Shown in pieces: positions 35,905 through 44,275 of a stretch of DNA of 64,000 nt. The DNA is from Bacillus sp. EB01. Lineage in GTDB: Bacteria > Bacillota > Bacilli > Bacillales > Cytobacillaceae. The stretch covers positions 810,906 to 874,905 of the forward strand of contig NZ_HG964497.1 in assembly GCF_000613125.1 (NCBI RefSeq), read 5' to 3'. A model generated the notes under the pieces. That model searched no databases, had not been told where the DNA came from, and saw only the letters and a program-made list of their open reading frames with translations. A program made the translations under genes and the position numbers. Numbering within the stretch: position 1 is the first letter of the stretch; the number at the start of each line of letters is the position of its first letter.

Positions 35905-37179
35905 ATGCAAATCCGTAAATTCAGCTTATTGCTGCTCATTTTAAGCATCGCGGCCGGCATAGCGGGGACGGTGGCCGGGGAATTCATTCTTGCCGGACTA
36001 TATGGAGCCGTGCCGAGCCCGGTCCTGATTGGCATCTATTTTGGCGTGCTTGCCCTATTTGTCGGGCTTTTCGCGCTTCTGGCCGAGCTAATTTCCCCGG
36101 TAGTTAATGGCAGGGGGTGGCGCAGTGAATACGCCGGCTTCTCCTGGAAAGTGCTTATTCCAGCCACATTCGTCCTGCTGTTTTTGGCCGGAACGCTCTT
36201 TCAATTTTTGTATTCAATCAATCTATCAAAAACCGAGCCGCCTGATGATATTGTTGTAGCACTTGATATTTCCGGAAGCATGCTGGAATCAGACCCGAAT
36301 CGCAAAAGCATCAAAGCGGCACAAAATTTGATTTCCACCATGAAGGGTTCGCACCGGGCCTCGGTCATTTCATTCAACCATGAAGCAGCCGTTACTCAGC
36401 CAATGTTCCCAATTTCTGACACCGGCCTCCGTACTGAGGCAGTGGACCGGATTGGCCAGCTTCAGGCGGACGGTGAAACAAATATTGAGGCGGCGCTGGC
36501 AACTGCGATGGATGAAATCAATGCAAACGGGGAAAGCGGTAGGAAGCCAATGGTCATCCTGTTCTCGGACGGTTATAGCGAGGTGGATCTTCCTTCGGCT
36601 TTGAAGCCCTACAAGGATGCTGACATTGCTGTCAATACAATCGGCATGAGCCGCTTTGATATTGAAGGATCCGGTTTGCTGCGGGATATTTCCGCTGAAA
36701 CTGGCGGTGCCTATTATGACGTAAGAAATGCGGATGAACTTTCGAACGTCTTTGAAACGATTTATTTGAACAACGCCGACCGGCTACTCGTTGACGAACG
36801 GCGCGGACCGCTACTCGACAGCACCTGGCTGTCGGTGCTCAGAGTCCTGTTCTACACGCTGATTGGCGGTCTGATCGGCCTTGCATTGGGAGCGGTGTTC
36901 GACAACCGTTACCTTGCTAAAAGTTTTACCATCACCGGAATTGGCTGTGGGCTGCTCGCTGGACTTCTTATGGAAGCGGGATTCCGGCTTATTCCGGAAA
37001 CGGGCATTTTCATCAGGCTTGTCTCGAATATCCTGCTCGCTATAGTAGCAGGCTTTGGAACACTGATCATCCCTGTCCGTGAAAAATTCAGCGGTGGCTC
37101 ACTGATGCGCCGCAGCGGCAATGATGCAGAGCGCAAAAACTTTGGCACACAAGGCAGGCATGAGCGGAAGGGGTTTTAG
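35905..37179 (+). CDS. Multi-pass membrane protein with a VWA domain
   Basis: 424 residues. Three N-terminal transmembrane helices (about 7-30, 38-62, 84-104) precede a VWA domain (about 114-290) with an intact metal site: DISGSM (Asp121), TNIEAA and a late Asp in LFSDGYSE. Three or four more hydrophobic helices (about 310-395) and a short basic tail follow. The N-terminal stretch resembles the layout of BatA-like proteins, but the C-terminal membrane bundle is unusual. It is the second VWA protein of the cluster. ATG at 35905 with GGGAG upstream. Confidence 0.88.
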   Translation: MQIRKFSLLLLILSIAAGIAGTVAGEFILAGLYGAVPSPVLIGIYFGVLALFVGLFALLAELISPVVNGRGWRSEYAGFSWKVLIPATFVLLFLAGTLFQFLYSINLSKTEPPDDIVVALDISGSMLESDPNRKSIKAAQNLISTMKGSHRASVISFNHEAAVTQPMFPISDTGLRTEAVDRIGQLQADGETNIEAALATAMDEINANGESGRKPMVILFSDGYSEVDLPSALKPYKDADIAVNTIGMSRFDIEGSGLLRDISAETGGAYYDVRNADELSNVFETIYLNNADRLLVDERRGPLLDSTWLSVLRVLFYTLIGGLIGLALGAVFDNRYLAKSFTITGIGCGLLAGLLMEAGFRLIPETGIFIRLVSNILLAIVAGFGTLIIPVREKFSGGSLMRRSGNDAERKNFGTQGRHERKGF

Positions 37180-37366
37180 GTCCTGCTGAGAAAATACAAC
37201 CATCATGGAAATGGAACAGTGAACAGCAAAAACAAACAGAATAAGGCTGTGTGAGCGGAGCCAAACAACAAGGAATCCTGACATGACTTTTCATCGTTAC
37301 AAAAGTAATGCCTAGGCCGAATCATATTGCGCAGCTCCGCCCCTTTTCCTTAAAGGAGGTCCAGTA

Positions 37367-38020
37367 ATGAATTGGGACGATGCCCCACCAACGGATTACG
37401 AAATAAAAAATCTGCAGCACGAACTCCGTGACGGGGAACTCGTGCTGACCTGGCACTGGTCGAAGGGAATCGACTTCGTCTACATATACAAAGCAAAGGC
37501 CGAAGCCGCACTTCCCGCCGATGACTTAACGGAACAACACCTTAAGCTCTATACGCGAGAGGAGTACAAAGCCAAGAAGGCATATACAACCAAAGCAGAC
37601 TCAATTGGAAGATACATAGTGCGGGTATTCCCCGCCATAAAGACAGAAGGCAAGCTGCAGCTACTCAAACAAGAAAATGACCGGAATACAATCTCATTCG
37701 CGGCTGGAAAAGCAAAGATTTACTATTCGATCCAATACAAACGGAAGCTGTTGAGTTCCAAAAAACAGGCGCAGATTGTCATTAGAGCCGAAGTTCCGGT
37801 CTCGAAGGACGCCATCTGCTATGTGAAAAAAAGCGGGGAACCGCCTGCCTCACTCGATGATGGCAGAATCTATACGTTTCAAAATGATTTCGCACCTGGG
37901 CTCAACCCGCAGCCGGAAATTCCATTGGACAAAAATGATTACATCCGGATTTTCTTTACAAATGGTAAACAATCAGCGCAACATTTTGAGCTGATACCGG
38001 AACAGGGGGAAAACAGATGA
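37367..38020 (+). CDS. Beta-rich protein coupled to the cluster GTPase
   Basis: 217 residues without signal peptide or membrane segment. Alternating strands with aromatic residues (LVLTWHWSKGIDFVYIYKA, then IGRYIVRVFPAI) suggest one or two beta-sandwich (fibronectin-III or Ig-like) modules. Not recognised at family level. The start has a near-perfect AAAGGAGGT; its stop overlaps the GTPase start as ATGA, so the two are made together, probably as partners. The 187-bp gap before it holds only a distant GCGGAGC/GCTCCGC pair. Confidence 0.78.
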   Translation: MNWDDAPPTDYEIKNLQHELRDGELVLTWHWSKGIDFVYIYKAKAEAALPADDLTEQHLKLYTREEYKAKKAYTTKADSIGRYIVRVFPAIKTEGKLQLLKQENDRNTISFAAGKAKIYYSIQYKRKLLSSKKQAQIVIRAEVPVSKDAICYVKKSGEPPASLDDGRIYTFQNDFAPGLNPQPEIPLDKNDYIRIFFTNGKQSAQHFELIPEQGENR

Positions 38021-39285
38021 TTGGAAAATTAAAAGAGTTGTTTGGCGGAAAGAAGGCAGTCAAGGAAAGGCCAGCCTACTATGATATCGTCTGCCCTTAC
38101 TGCTTTTCCAAATTCCATCCGGAGAAGGTTGTCTTCCGTGCGGGACATCACCGCACCGACGATGAAGCCTATATGCTCCAGGAAGATGAATCCTTGAGCG
38201 ACTATAGAGAAAAATTCAATCTTGAACGGACTGGCGATATGGAAGCCGTCATCAACCCGGCGACCATCCCCCAGGAGAACAAAATTTATACAGACAATGT
38301 CCTGACCGGAATTTCCGATAAATATACCGTTATTACCCGGAAACGGCTTTGCCCGAATTGCCATAATAGCCTGCCGTCGACAGCCGGCAAGTTTCCGAGC
38401 AATATCGTCTCGTTCGTTGGAGCGACATCCGTTGGAAAATCGGTTTACATGGCATCGCTCATCCACACAATTCAAAATACAACAGCGCGCAATTTCAATG
38501 CCGCCTGTATCCCGCTTGATAATAAAATAAGCGAACGCTTCAAAACCAATTACGAGCTGCCGCTTTTTGAACGAGGCGAACTGTTAACCTCCACCCGCTC
38601 AACCCAGCGCCAGGAGCCAATGATTTTCCAATTCAAGTTCAAGGACGATTCAAAAGCTCCTCTGACGCTAGTTTTCTTTGACGTGGCAGGCGAAGCGATG
38701 ACCGATACTGATTACATGGAACTCCATGCGGCCCATATTAAAAACTCATCCGGCATTTTGTTTCTGGTTGACCCAATGCAAATTCGCTCAATCCGCAGCC
38801 GTTTGCTGTTCAAAATGGGCGACAATCCCGGTGAGGTGGCAGCCCAGGGGTCTGACCCCCGCGATGTAGCCATCTCGCTTTATGAAAATTTCATTTCCTA
38901 CGAAGACAACGGCAAGACCAGCATCCCGACAGCGGTAGTCCTGACGAAAAGCGATCTTCTCCACGCTTTAAAGGAGGAGGATGGGGACTACATCCGCCCC
39001 AACAGCAATGTATTCCGAAACGTTGTCCATCGAGGTGTCCTTGACATGGACGAATACGAAAACATCAATGGCGAGGTACGCCGTTTCCTTGAGCAGGTTG
39101 ACAGTCCATTCGTCGATACAATGGACGTTTATTTTAACTCAGCCTCCTATTTCGCCGTGTCCGCGCTTGGCAGCAATCCGGTCGACCAGCAGGTAACCAG
39201 TGTCATCAATCCTCTCCGGGTCGATGAATCGTTCGTCTGGCTGCTCTATAAGCTCGGCTATATCGAGGGAGGCCGAAATCAATGA
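38017..39285 (+). CDS. TRAFAC-type GTPase with N-terminal zinc ribbon (double-GTPase-like)
   Basis: 422 residues. A split zinc ribbon (CPYC 26-29, CPNC 112-115) precedes a P-loop GTPase domain: G1 GATSVGKS (135-142), G3 DVAGE (222-226) and G4 TKSD (310-313). The G3 form DVAGE instead of DxxGQ suggests a non-Ras mechanism. It fits the GTPases that comparative genomics pairs with GAP1-type proteins in predicted NTP-dependent conflict or signalling systems. It overlaps both neighbours by 4 bp. Soluble; could be held at the membrane by the VWA proteins, which is inference. Confidence 0.86.
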   Translation: MIGKLKELFGGKKAVKERPAYYDIVCPYCFSKFHPEKVVFRAGHHRTDDEAYMLQEDESLSDYREKFNLERTGDMEAVINPATIPQENKIYTDNVLTGISDKYTVITRKRLCPNCHNSLPSTAGKFPSNIVSFVGATSVGKSVYMASLIHTIQNTTARNFNAACIPLDNKISERFKTNYELPLFERGELLTSTRSTQRQEPMIFQFKFKDDSKAPLTLVFFDVAGEAMTDTDYMELHAAHIKNSSGILFLVDPMQIRSIRSRLLFKMGDNPGEVAAQGSDPRDVAISLYENFISYEDNGKTSIPTAVVLTKSDLLHALKEEDGDYIRPNSNVFRNVVHRGVLDMDEYENINGEVRRFLEQVDSPFVDTMDVYFNSASYFAVSALGSNPVDQQVTSVINPLRVDESFVWLLYKLGYIEGGRNQ

Positions 39286-41459
39286 TCCAGCAGCAATACT
39301 ACACAAGGGCACGAGGCGGCGTCTTCCTAAACTCGGATGGCTACGACACAGTTTCAATCTCTGCCGGGCTGGATAAGAACTTTGTAAAAAAGACAATCCA
39401 TTCGTTCTGCACCTATGACCCGCCCGCCGCACTTGCCAGAAGCCGGGAAAAAGATACAGCGATGTACCCTGAAATCATCACGTTTTTCCAGCCGGAAACA
39501 GGAGAGCTCGTTCTCGGCAAATCTGTTTATGTGCCCGCCGACTTCACCGGCCAGCGCAGCACCTATTTCGTCCATAATTACGTTGTGCCACGAAACGAAA
39601 AGGATCTTTTCTTAAAAAAGCCAGAGAAGCTATTCCGGGCAAAAGGTTTCCAGACCACTTATTCGGCAGAGTACCCTCGTGAGCTTGAAGAGCTCGTCGA
39701 CATACCATTCGACCAAGGCAATGCGATAGCCGAGCGGGACAACCTTTTTGAAACCCTTGGTCTAAGCGAACAGATCTTCAAGGAATTGCTGTTCTCAGTC
39801 TTTTCGGCAGTAACAGGAAAAAAGAAGGTATTCATTAACCTCGGTGTTGAAATCAAAGAGTATGCCAATTATGGAATGAGGCTGCTGGAACTGATTTCCC
39901 GCTACCTTCCGTATCCTGTCAGAAGGAAGCTCGGAGCAACCACCTACTCAAATGAAGCAGAAAGCCGGAAATACATACACGTTTCATTTGTTGAGCCAGC
40001 CGTCCTGAATAGCCACAGGCCTGAACTCGACAAACAATACCTGTTTGACCTGGCAGCCGGCAAATCGACAGGAGTCAACATTGCCGGGCAAACCCACGAA
40101 TATCTGGAACTCGCTTGGGCGTATCTGAAATCAGGTCGGGAAATGGATCCGTTCTTTACCTTTTGTGAAAAGGCGCTTTCAGGGCTCGGCCTACAAGAGG
40201 AGTTGGAAATGGGCAACTATTACAGCCTTGCCACGATTTTTTACTATCTCACAACAGGTAATATTCATTTTTACCAAAGGAACCGATTGGGCATGCTCAA
40301 TGGCATCCTTCATTTCTTGTCAGAAGAGAGCCAGTCAAAAAGAGAACTGTTAACTAGCTTTCCAAAACTAATCACGATTGAGGGCCAGGCGGAGGAGCCG
40401 GATTCGGCACCACACTTTCTTCGATATGCAATTCAATTTTACCGGATAGCTCCGTCCACTGCTGTAAGGGACTTCGTAGCTAGGACGATGTCTGTTCATC
40501 TTGGCATGCCCACAATAAAGGGCTTATGGGCAATTGTAGAAGAGGATGTAGAATTTCTACGTTATTTGCTGGGCTACTTTTATGAGCAAAAGGACGAAAG
40601 GATCATTGAATCCTACTTAGAAGAAAAGTTCGGCGCAATAAAAGGCCATCAGGATATACTCAATCAACTCTTAAGGATACTTGGATTGGCACCCTTCCTT
40701 GCGAATAGCTCTGCTTTGGCGGGAATCCTTCTCGATAAATTAGAGATGGCTATGAAGGTTTCTGCTAAACCCTTTGACGTCGTGATAGAGACGGTTGAGA
40801 CTTTAGAAGATTTGAAGCCTGCAGGAAGGTACACAACCCTAAAGGACTATATTGCAGGAAACCTATGGAAAACCCTCCTGGAGGATTTGGAAATAAAGAC
40901 TGTTTCACTTGAAAAAATAGATAAGTTTACAGCACTGTCCGAAATGCTTCCGCAATTTTATAAAAGTGAGATTGATAATGGTTTATCGGAGAAGGTCACC
41001 ATTATGGAAGCACTCAGTGCACTTTTTAAATTATCAATTAACAAATTCTCATCTCTGGGCTATAGAGAACAGAGGCTTGCCCGGGAGGCTGTCCGGACTA
41101 TTCTTTCCAGGGATATAAAAAAAGACTACTTTCCTTACCTTGAGCATGCTTTTGAAAAAGAAGGCGATCCCCAGTTCAGGGAAATAGTTAAATTTATAAA
41201 TGAAAAACACAATGCAGATGTGATGAACGAATTCATTCACTGGGGCGTCTCGTATTATAGAGGGAACGAAAATCTACTTCAGGCTCTTAAATGGTATCTT
41301 CTCCAGGAAGACAACCCTATTTGGGAAAATAAGGACTACCGGGCTCGACTGAAAAATATAAAACAGACCAAAGTGAAAAATGTAATCCGGGAAATCGAAT
41401 ACGAAAAAGCAAACGCCGTCGGGAAAATCTTCAAAAAGATAAGCTCCAAGTTGCGTTAG
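39282..41459 (+). CDS. GAP1-type GTPase-associated protein
   Basis: 725 residues. The N-terminal 250 residues match my memory of the GTPase-associated protein 1 N-terminal domain (type 2): QQQYYTRARGGVFLNSDGYD, then FTGQRSTYFVHNYVVP. The middle and C-terminal parts are helical and repeat-like. The start overlaps the GTPase stop by 4 bp, which fits a regulator or effector of that GTPase. Base composition turns more AT-rich from about 40500 to the end. It is the last gene of the cluster and is followed by a terminator. Family naming is from memory and would need a profile search. Confidence 0.75.
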   Translation: MIQQQYYTRARGGVFLNSDGYDTVSISAGLDKNFVKKTIHSFCTYDPPAALARSREKDTAMYPEIITFFQPETGELVLGKSVYVPADFTGQRSTYFVHNYVVPRNEKDLFLKKPEKLFRAKGFQTTYSAEYPRELEELVDIPFDQGNAIAERDNLFETLGLSEQIFKELLFSVFSAVTGKKKVFINLGVEIKEYANYGMRLLELISRYLPYPVRRKLGATTYSNEAESRKYIHVSFVEPAVLNSHRPELDKQYLFDLAAGKSTGVNIAGQTHEYLELAWAYLKSGREMDPFFTFCEKALSGLGLQEELEMGNYYSLATIFYYLTTGNIHFYQRNRLGMLNGILHFLSEESQSKRELLTSFPKLITIEGQAEEPDSAPHFLRYAIQFYRIAPSTAVRDFVARTMSVHLGMPTIKGLWAIVEEDVEFLRYLLGYFYEQKDERIIESYLEEKFGAIKGHQDILNQLLRILGLAPFLANSSALAGILLDKLEMAMKVSAKPFDVVIETVETLEDLKPAGRYTTLKDYIAGNLWKTLLEDLEIKTVSLEKIDKFTALSEMLPQFYKSEIDNGLSEKVTIMEALSALFKLSINKFSSLGYREQRLAREAVRTILSRDIKKDYFPYLEHAFEKEGDPQFREIVKFINEKHNADVMNEFIHWGVSYYRGNENLLQALKWYLLQEDNPIWENKDYRARLKNIKQTKVKNVIREIEYEKANAVGKIFKKISSKLR

Positions 41460-41467
41460 CTAAAGAT

Positions 41468-41503
41468 AGGCCGTCCTACCATTTGGCAGGGGGCCTTTTT
41501 CTT
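41468..41503 (+). terminator. Terminator of the VWA/tubulin/GTPase cluster
   Basis: AGGCCGTCCT and AGGGGGCCT form a stem with a small bulge and a 10-nt loop, followed by T5CT4. No comparable terminator was seen between 27700 and this point, so the seven genes may form one long unit or two joined at the 33.0-33.4 kb gap. Confidence 0.8.
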
Positions 41504-41610
41504 TTATCACAAAGGGTTTGCATCTTTCACAAAATATCCTCAAACACACACCTCATCACACCCTGACACCCATATATAATGGAAGAACCAACAGGGAAGG
41601 AACATCACCC

Positions 41611-42129
41611 ATGAAAAAGAAGCCACTCCTCTTGGCGGCACTCATCATATCTGCTGCCACAGCCATTTTCATCCTAAAATACAACACCATGCTTCTCGAC
41701 TCAAAAGCCTCGGCAAAACTAGTCAGCCCTGCTTTTCCAGACGAAGCTGCCTATTCCACCCCCGAACTACTCGTCAAAAAGGCCGACAACATCTTTATCG
41801 GTGAAGTCCTCGAGGAAAAGGGAACGACAAAACACCGCGGCAATCCGGCCGCCCTTCACGAGGTTCGCGTGACCCATAATATGAAAGGCGCACTGCTTGG
41901 CGGTCTGACCGTCATCCAGGAGGGCGGGTATTACAAGCAAAACGGGAAACTTCATCTCCTCCGATACAAAGGTGATGAGCTGCTCCAAAAAGGCGAAATC
42001 TACCTGTTCTCAGTAATCAGGGAAGGCGACTTTTACTGGACAATCCCTGTATATGGACATGAACAATTGATTAACGAGGAACAAAAAATGGACTGGATCG
42101 AAGAAATCAAAGCGTTAGAGGAAAAATAA
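41611..42129 (+). CDS. Signal-anchored extracytoplasmic protein, unknown
   Basis: 172 residues. The N-terminal hydrophobic helix (KKKPLLLAALIISAATAIFI) is an anchor or uncleaved signal. The rest is outside and beta-rich: TPELLVKKADNIFIGEVLEE, then LHEVRVTHNMKGAL and LFSVIREGDFYWTI. The pattern 'late helix, KADxIxxG.V, ..V...KG' also occurs in the protein at 62841 of this window, so the two may be distant paralogues. The ATG at 41611 is preceded by GGGAAGGA. Function unknown. Confidence 0.7.
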   Translation: MKKKPLLLAALIISAATAIFILKYNTMLLDSKASAKLVSPAFPDEAAYSTPELLVKKADNIFIGEVLEEKGTTKHRGNPAALHEVRVTHNMKGALLGGLTVIQEGGYYKQNGKLHLLRYKGDELLQKGEIYLFSVIREGDFYWTIPVYGHEQLINEEQKMDWIEEIKALEEK

Positions 42130-42361
42130 AACTATTTTAATAAAATAAACTAGCAGCAACTTAAAATCCGTTTTTTTCATATCGTTTCCATTAGATTGGC
42201 TGAGAAAGCTGCAGGTATAATGAACACTATTTCCAACTTAATTACTTGGTTATCATCCAAATATTTGAAAATTCATAAAAACGCTATAATCTTAACCGTT
42301 TTTAGAGCTATACAGCTTTTATAATAAAAGAGAAACCCCAGCCACACGGAGGTGGAAAAAC

Positions 42362-43540
42362 GTGAAAAACTCACAAGCAGAAACAAGATTCCTCATATAC
42401 GTATTAGCAGCAATTTCCGCACTGATGATGATTCACATCTTCCATCCTCAGCTCTCTCAAATCTATGACCCGGTCAACTACGTTTCTTTTCATACAGTAT
42501 TAGAATTTTTCAGTATCTCTGTTTCAATGACAATTTTCCTTTACTGCTGGAAAACCTACGAGAAAAGCAAATCAAGCGCCGCGCTATGGCTTATGTACAC
42601 GTTTTACACCGTAGGCATCATCGACCTCTTCCATACGTTAACTTTTAAAGGAATGCCATTCTTCATCACTGAAAGCACAGTCCAAAAGGCAACCTATTTC
42701 TGGGTTGCGGGCCGTGCGCTTGAAGCGGGGCTCATGGTCAAAATCATGTTCATGAAAGACGAGAAACTCAAGCGGGATTTGCGCTGGCCTGTCATACTTG
42801 CATCGCTTGTCACAATCGCGGTTATCACGGTATTCATTTTCACATTCGAGCGATTACTGCCGCAGCTCGTCATCGAAGGGGAAGGCACAACCCCGCTCAA
42901 AAATTTGCTCGAATATATCATTTCCGCCATGCACCTTTTAGCACTCGTCATGTGCCTTTACAAATACTATCTTAACAAGCAAACCGTCTACTTGAACCTG
43001 GGGATGGCATTCACGCTTCTATTCCTTTCCGAACTTATTTTCACTGTCTATAGGAGCGTATATGACCTCGACAACTTCTCGGGGCACATCTTCAAGGTGC
43101 TCGGCTACTATTTCATACTCAAAGGAATCTATGAAATCCTCCTGCCTGTCGATGAATACAAAGAGGAAGCCGCTGTCGCCGAGTCCATCGTCAAGAAAAA
43201 TCCCGGCGCGATTTTTTCAATCACCAAAAAAGATGACAACTTCATCTTCTCCTACATTGAAGGCGGAATGATCCGCCAGCTCGGCTTTCACCCCGAGCAA
43301 ATGGCCGGAACCACCGTTGAAGACTTCCTCCCGGCCTCGGGCGGCGACATCATGGATTACTGCAATTCAACCTGGGACTCTGGCGAAAACCAAACATTCA
43401 TGGCCCAAATCAAAAACCATTCTTACCTGATTTCGCTCGTCCCGGTCACCGAGCAAGGCATCACCCTCCAAATCACCGGAACTGCTTCGGAAATAACCAG
43501 CTTCACCCAACAGGGCACTCCGCAAAAAAAGGCCCTTTAA
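42362..43540 (+). CDS. MASE3-type membrane sensor with PAS domain, no output domain
   Basis: 392 residues. About seven transmembrane helices (7-260) match the MASE3 sensory module, with FHTVLEFFSISVSMTIFLYC, then YTVGIIDLFHTLTFKGMPFF. A PAS-like domain follows (about 275-380, NPGAIFSITKKDDNFIFSYI). MASE3 normally heads diguanylate cyclases or histidine kinases; here nothing follows, so the protein must signal through a partner or is a truncated relative. GTG start at 42362 with GGAGGTGG upstream. Gap 42130-42361 is AT-rich with no recognised element. Confidence 0.82.
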   Translation: MKNSQAETRFLIYVLAAISALMMIHIFHPQLSQIYDPVNYVSFHTVLEFFSISVSMTIFLYCWKTYEKSKSSAALWLMYTFYTVGIIDLFHTLTFKGMPFFITESTVQKATYFWVAGRALEAGLMVKIMFMKDEKLKRDLRWPVILASLVTIAVITVFIFTFERLLPQLVIEGEGTTPLKNLLEYIISAMHLLALVMCLYKYYLNKQTVYLNLGMAFTLLFLSELIFTVYRSVYDLDNFSGHIFKVLGYYFILKGIYEILLPVDEYKEEAAVAESIVKKNPGAIFSITKKDDNFIFSYIEGGMIRQLGFHPEQMAGTTVEDFLPASGGDIMDYCNSTWDSGENQTFMAQIKNHSYLISLVPVTEQGITLQITGTASEITSFTQQGTPQKKAL

Positions 43541-43598
43541 ACCCTTGCTTTTGGAATAATCGGCCGACACGCAATTATTGGCATTACAAAATTTACCT

Positions 43599-43627
43599 TT
43601 GACAGAGAGTGGTCACGGCCTTATCCT
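43599..43627 (+). promoter_or_regulatory. Possible SigA promoter of the lysine-riboswitch leader
   Basis: TTGACA (43599-43604), a 17-bp spacer and TATCCT (43622-43627). The -35 is perfect and the -10 moderate. It lies 100 bp before the riboswitch. Confidence 0.4.
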
Positions 43628-43647
43628 TGTATAGTGCTAAAAATGGA

Positions 43648-43693
43648 CCCACCATCAGCAAACGCCATCCGTTTGGCGTAAACCGTTGGGTGG
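43648..43693 (+). other. Nested hairpin upstream of the lysine riboswitch
   Basis: CCCACC/GGGTGG enclose a second perfect stem ACGCCA/TGGCGT. It could be a terminator-like end for the MASE3 gene or part of the riboswitch transcript. No T run follows. Confidence 0.4.
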
Positions 43694-43730
43694 GCACAAC
43701 AACTAAATTCAATATTCCTCATCAGCTCAA

Positions 43731-43902
43731 GATGGGGTAGAGGCTGCGGTTATTAAGAGTACTCCAGAAGAGGGGCAGGAATCCCCAACGAGACTGGACG
43801 AAAGGAACATCCGCCGAAGCGTCGCGGGACCCTGCCTGTGGTAAGCTGGGGCTGTATCCGAACAGGTGCAGCACTGTCATGGCATTGCCATGGTGAACTA
43901 TC
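43731..43902 (+). promoter_or_regulatory. Lysine riboswitch (L-box)
   Basis: The conserved core blocks are in the expected order: GTAGAGGCTGCG, AAGAGTACTCC, GCCGAAGCG, CACTGTCA and GGTGAACTATCC. The closing stem pairs GGGTAG with CTATCC. In B. subtilis L-box RNAs control lysC and the permease yvsH. A permease gene follows here. Lysine binding should favour the terminator at 43927 and shut the permease off. Confidence 0.92.
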
Positions 43903-43926
43903 CGTTTTGTCTGATGCGGCACATAC

Positions 43927-43956
43927 ACACACTCCGTATCAGAGTGTGTTTTTTAT
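43927..43956 (+). terminator. Riboswitch-controlled terminator
   Basis: ACACACTC and GAGTGTGT pair perfectly around 7 nt and are followed by T6ATTTT. It sits 24 nt after the L-box core, as expected for an expression platform. Confidence 0.88.
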
Positions 43957-44110
43957 TTTATTGAAAGCCGTGGATTACACTGGACAATTACCACGTAACT
44001 GCGGGCTGATCAATTCGCGTTAAAGCAACAACTTTACCTTTGTGTGCGAGTTGAGTTGTAGACTTGTGACTGTAACTAAGAGATTGAAGCAGCACCCGTC
44101 TCGATTGTTT

Positions 44111-44228
44111 CAGGACAACTTTTTCAAAATACAGGACAAACTTTTATATATTCAGGACATATCCCAAAGAATACAGGACATTTCCCAAAGAATGCAGGAC
44201 AGATTCACAGATAATCAGGACAAACTGA
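44111..44228. repeat. Tandem array H, period exactly 21 bp (6 copies)
   Basis: CAGGAC begins at 44111, 44132, 44153, 44174, 44195 and 44216: five successive steps of exactly 21 bp. It lies in the long leader between the riboswitch terminator and the permease start. Because 21 is also 7 codons, an open frame (44042-44275) through it repeats as heptads (e.g. SQRIQDI), ending immediately before the permease ATG; it has no ribosome site. Confidence 0.92.
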
Positions 44229-44275
44229 ATTTATACTCTACCTTCGAACACACAACCAGGAAGGGGACATCATAG

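Noticed and set aside
43648..43693. A second riboswitch or tRNA-like structure
   Set aside because: Only two nested stems are present with no conserved core I know; listed as a hairpin instead.
44042..44275. 77-codon open frame before the permease with heptad repeats
   Set aside because: No ribosome site at its start and its content is the 21-bp array; kept only as a possible leader peptide in the riboswitch finding.
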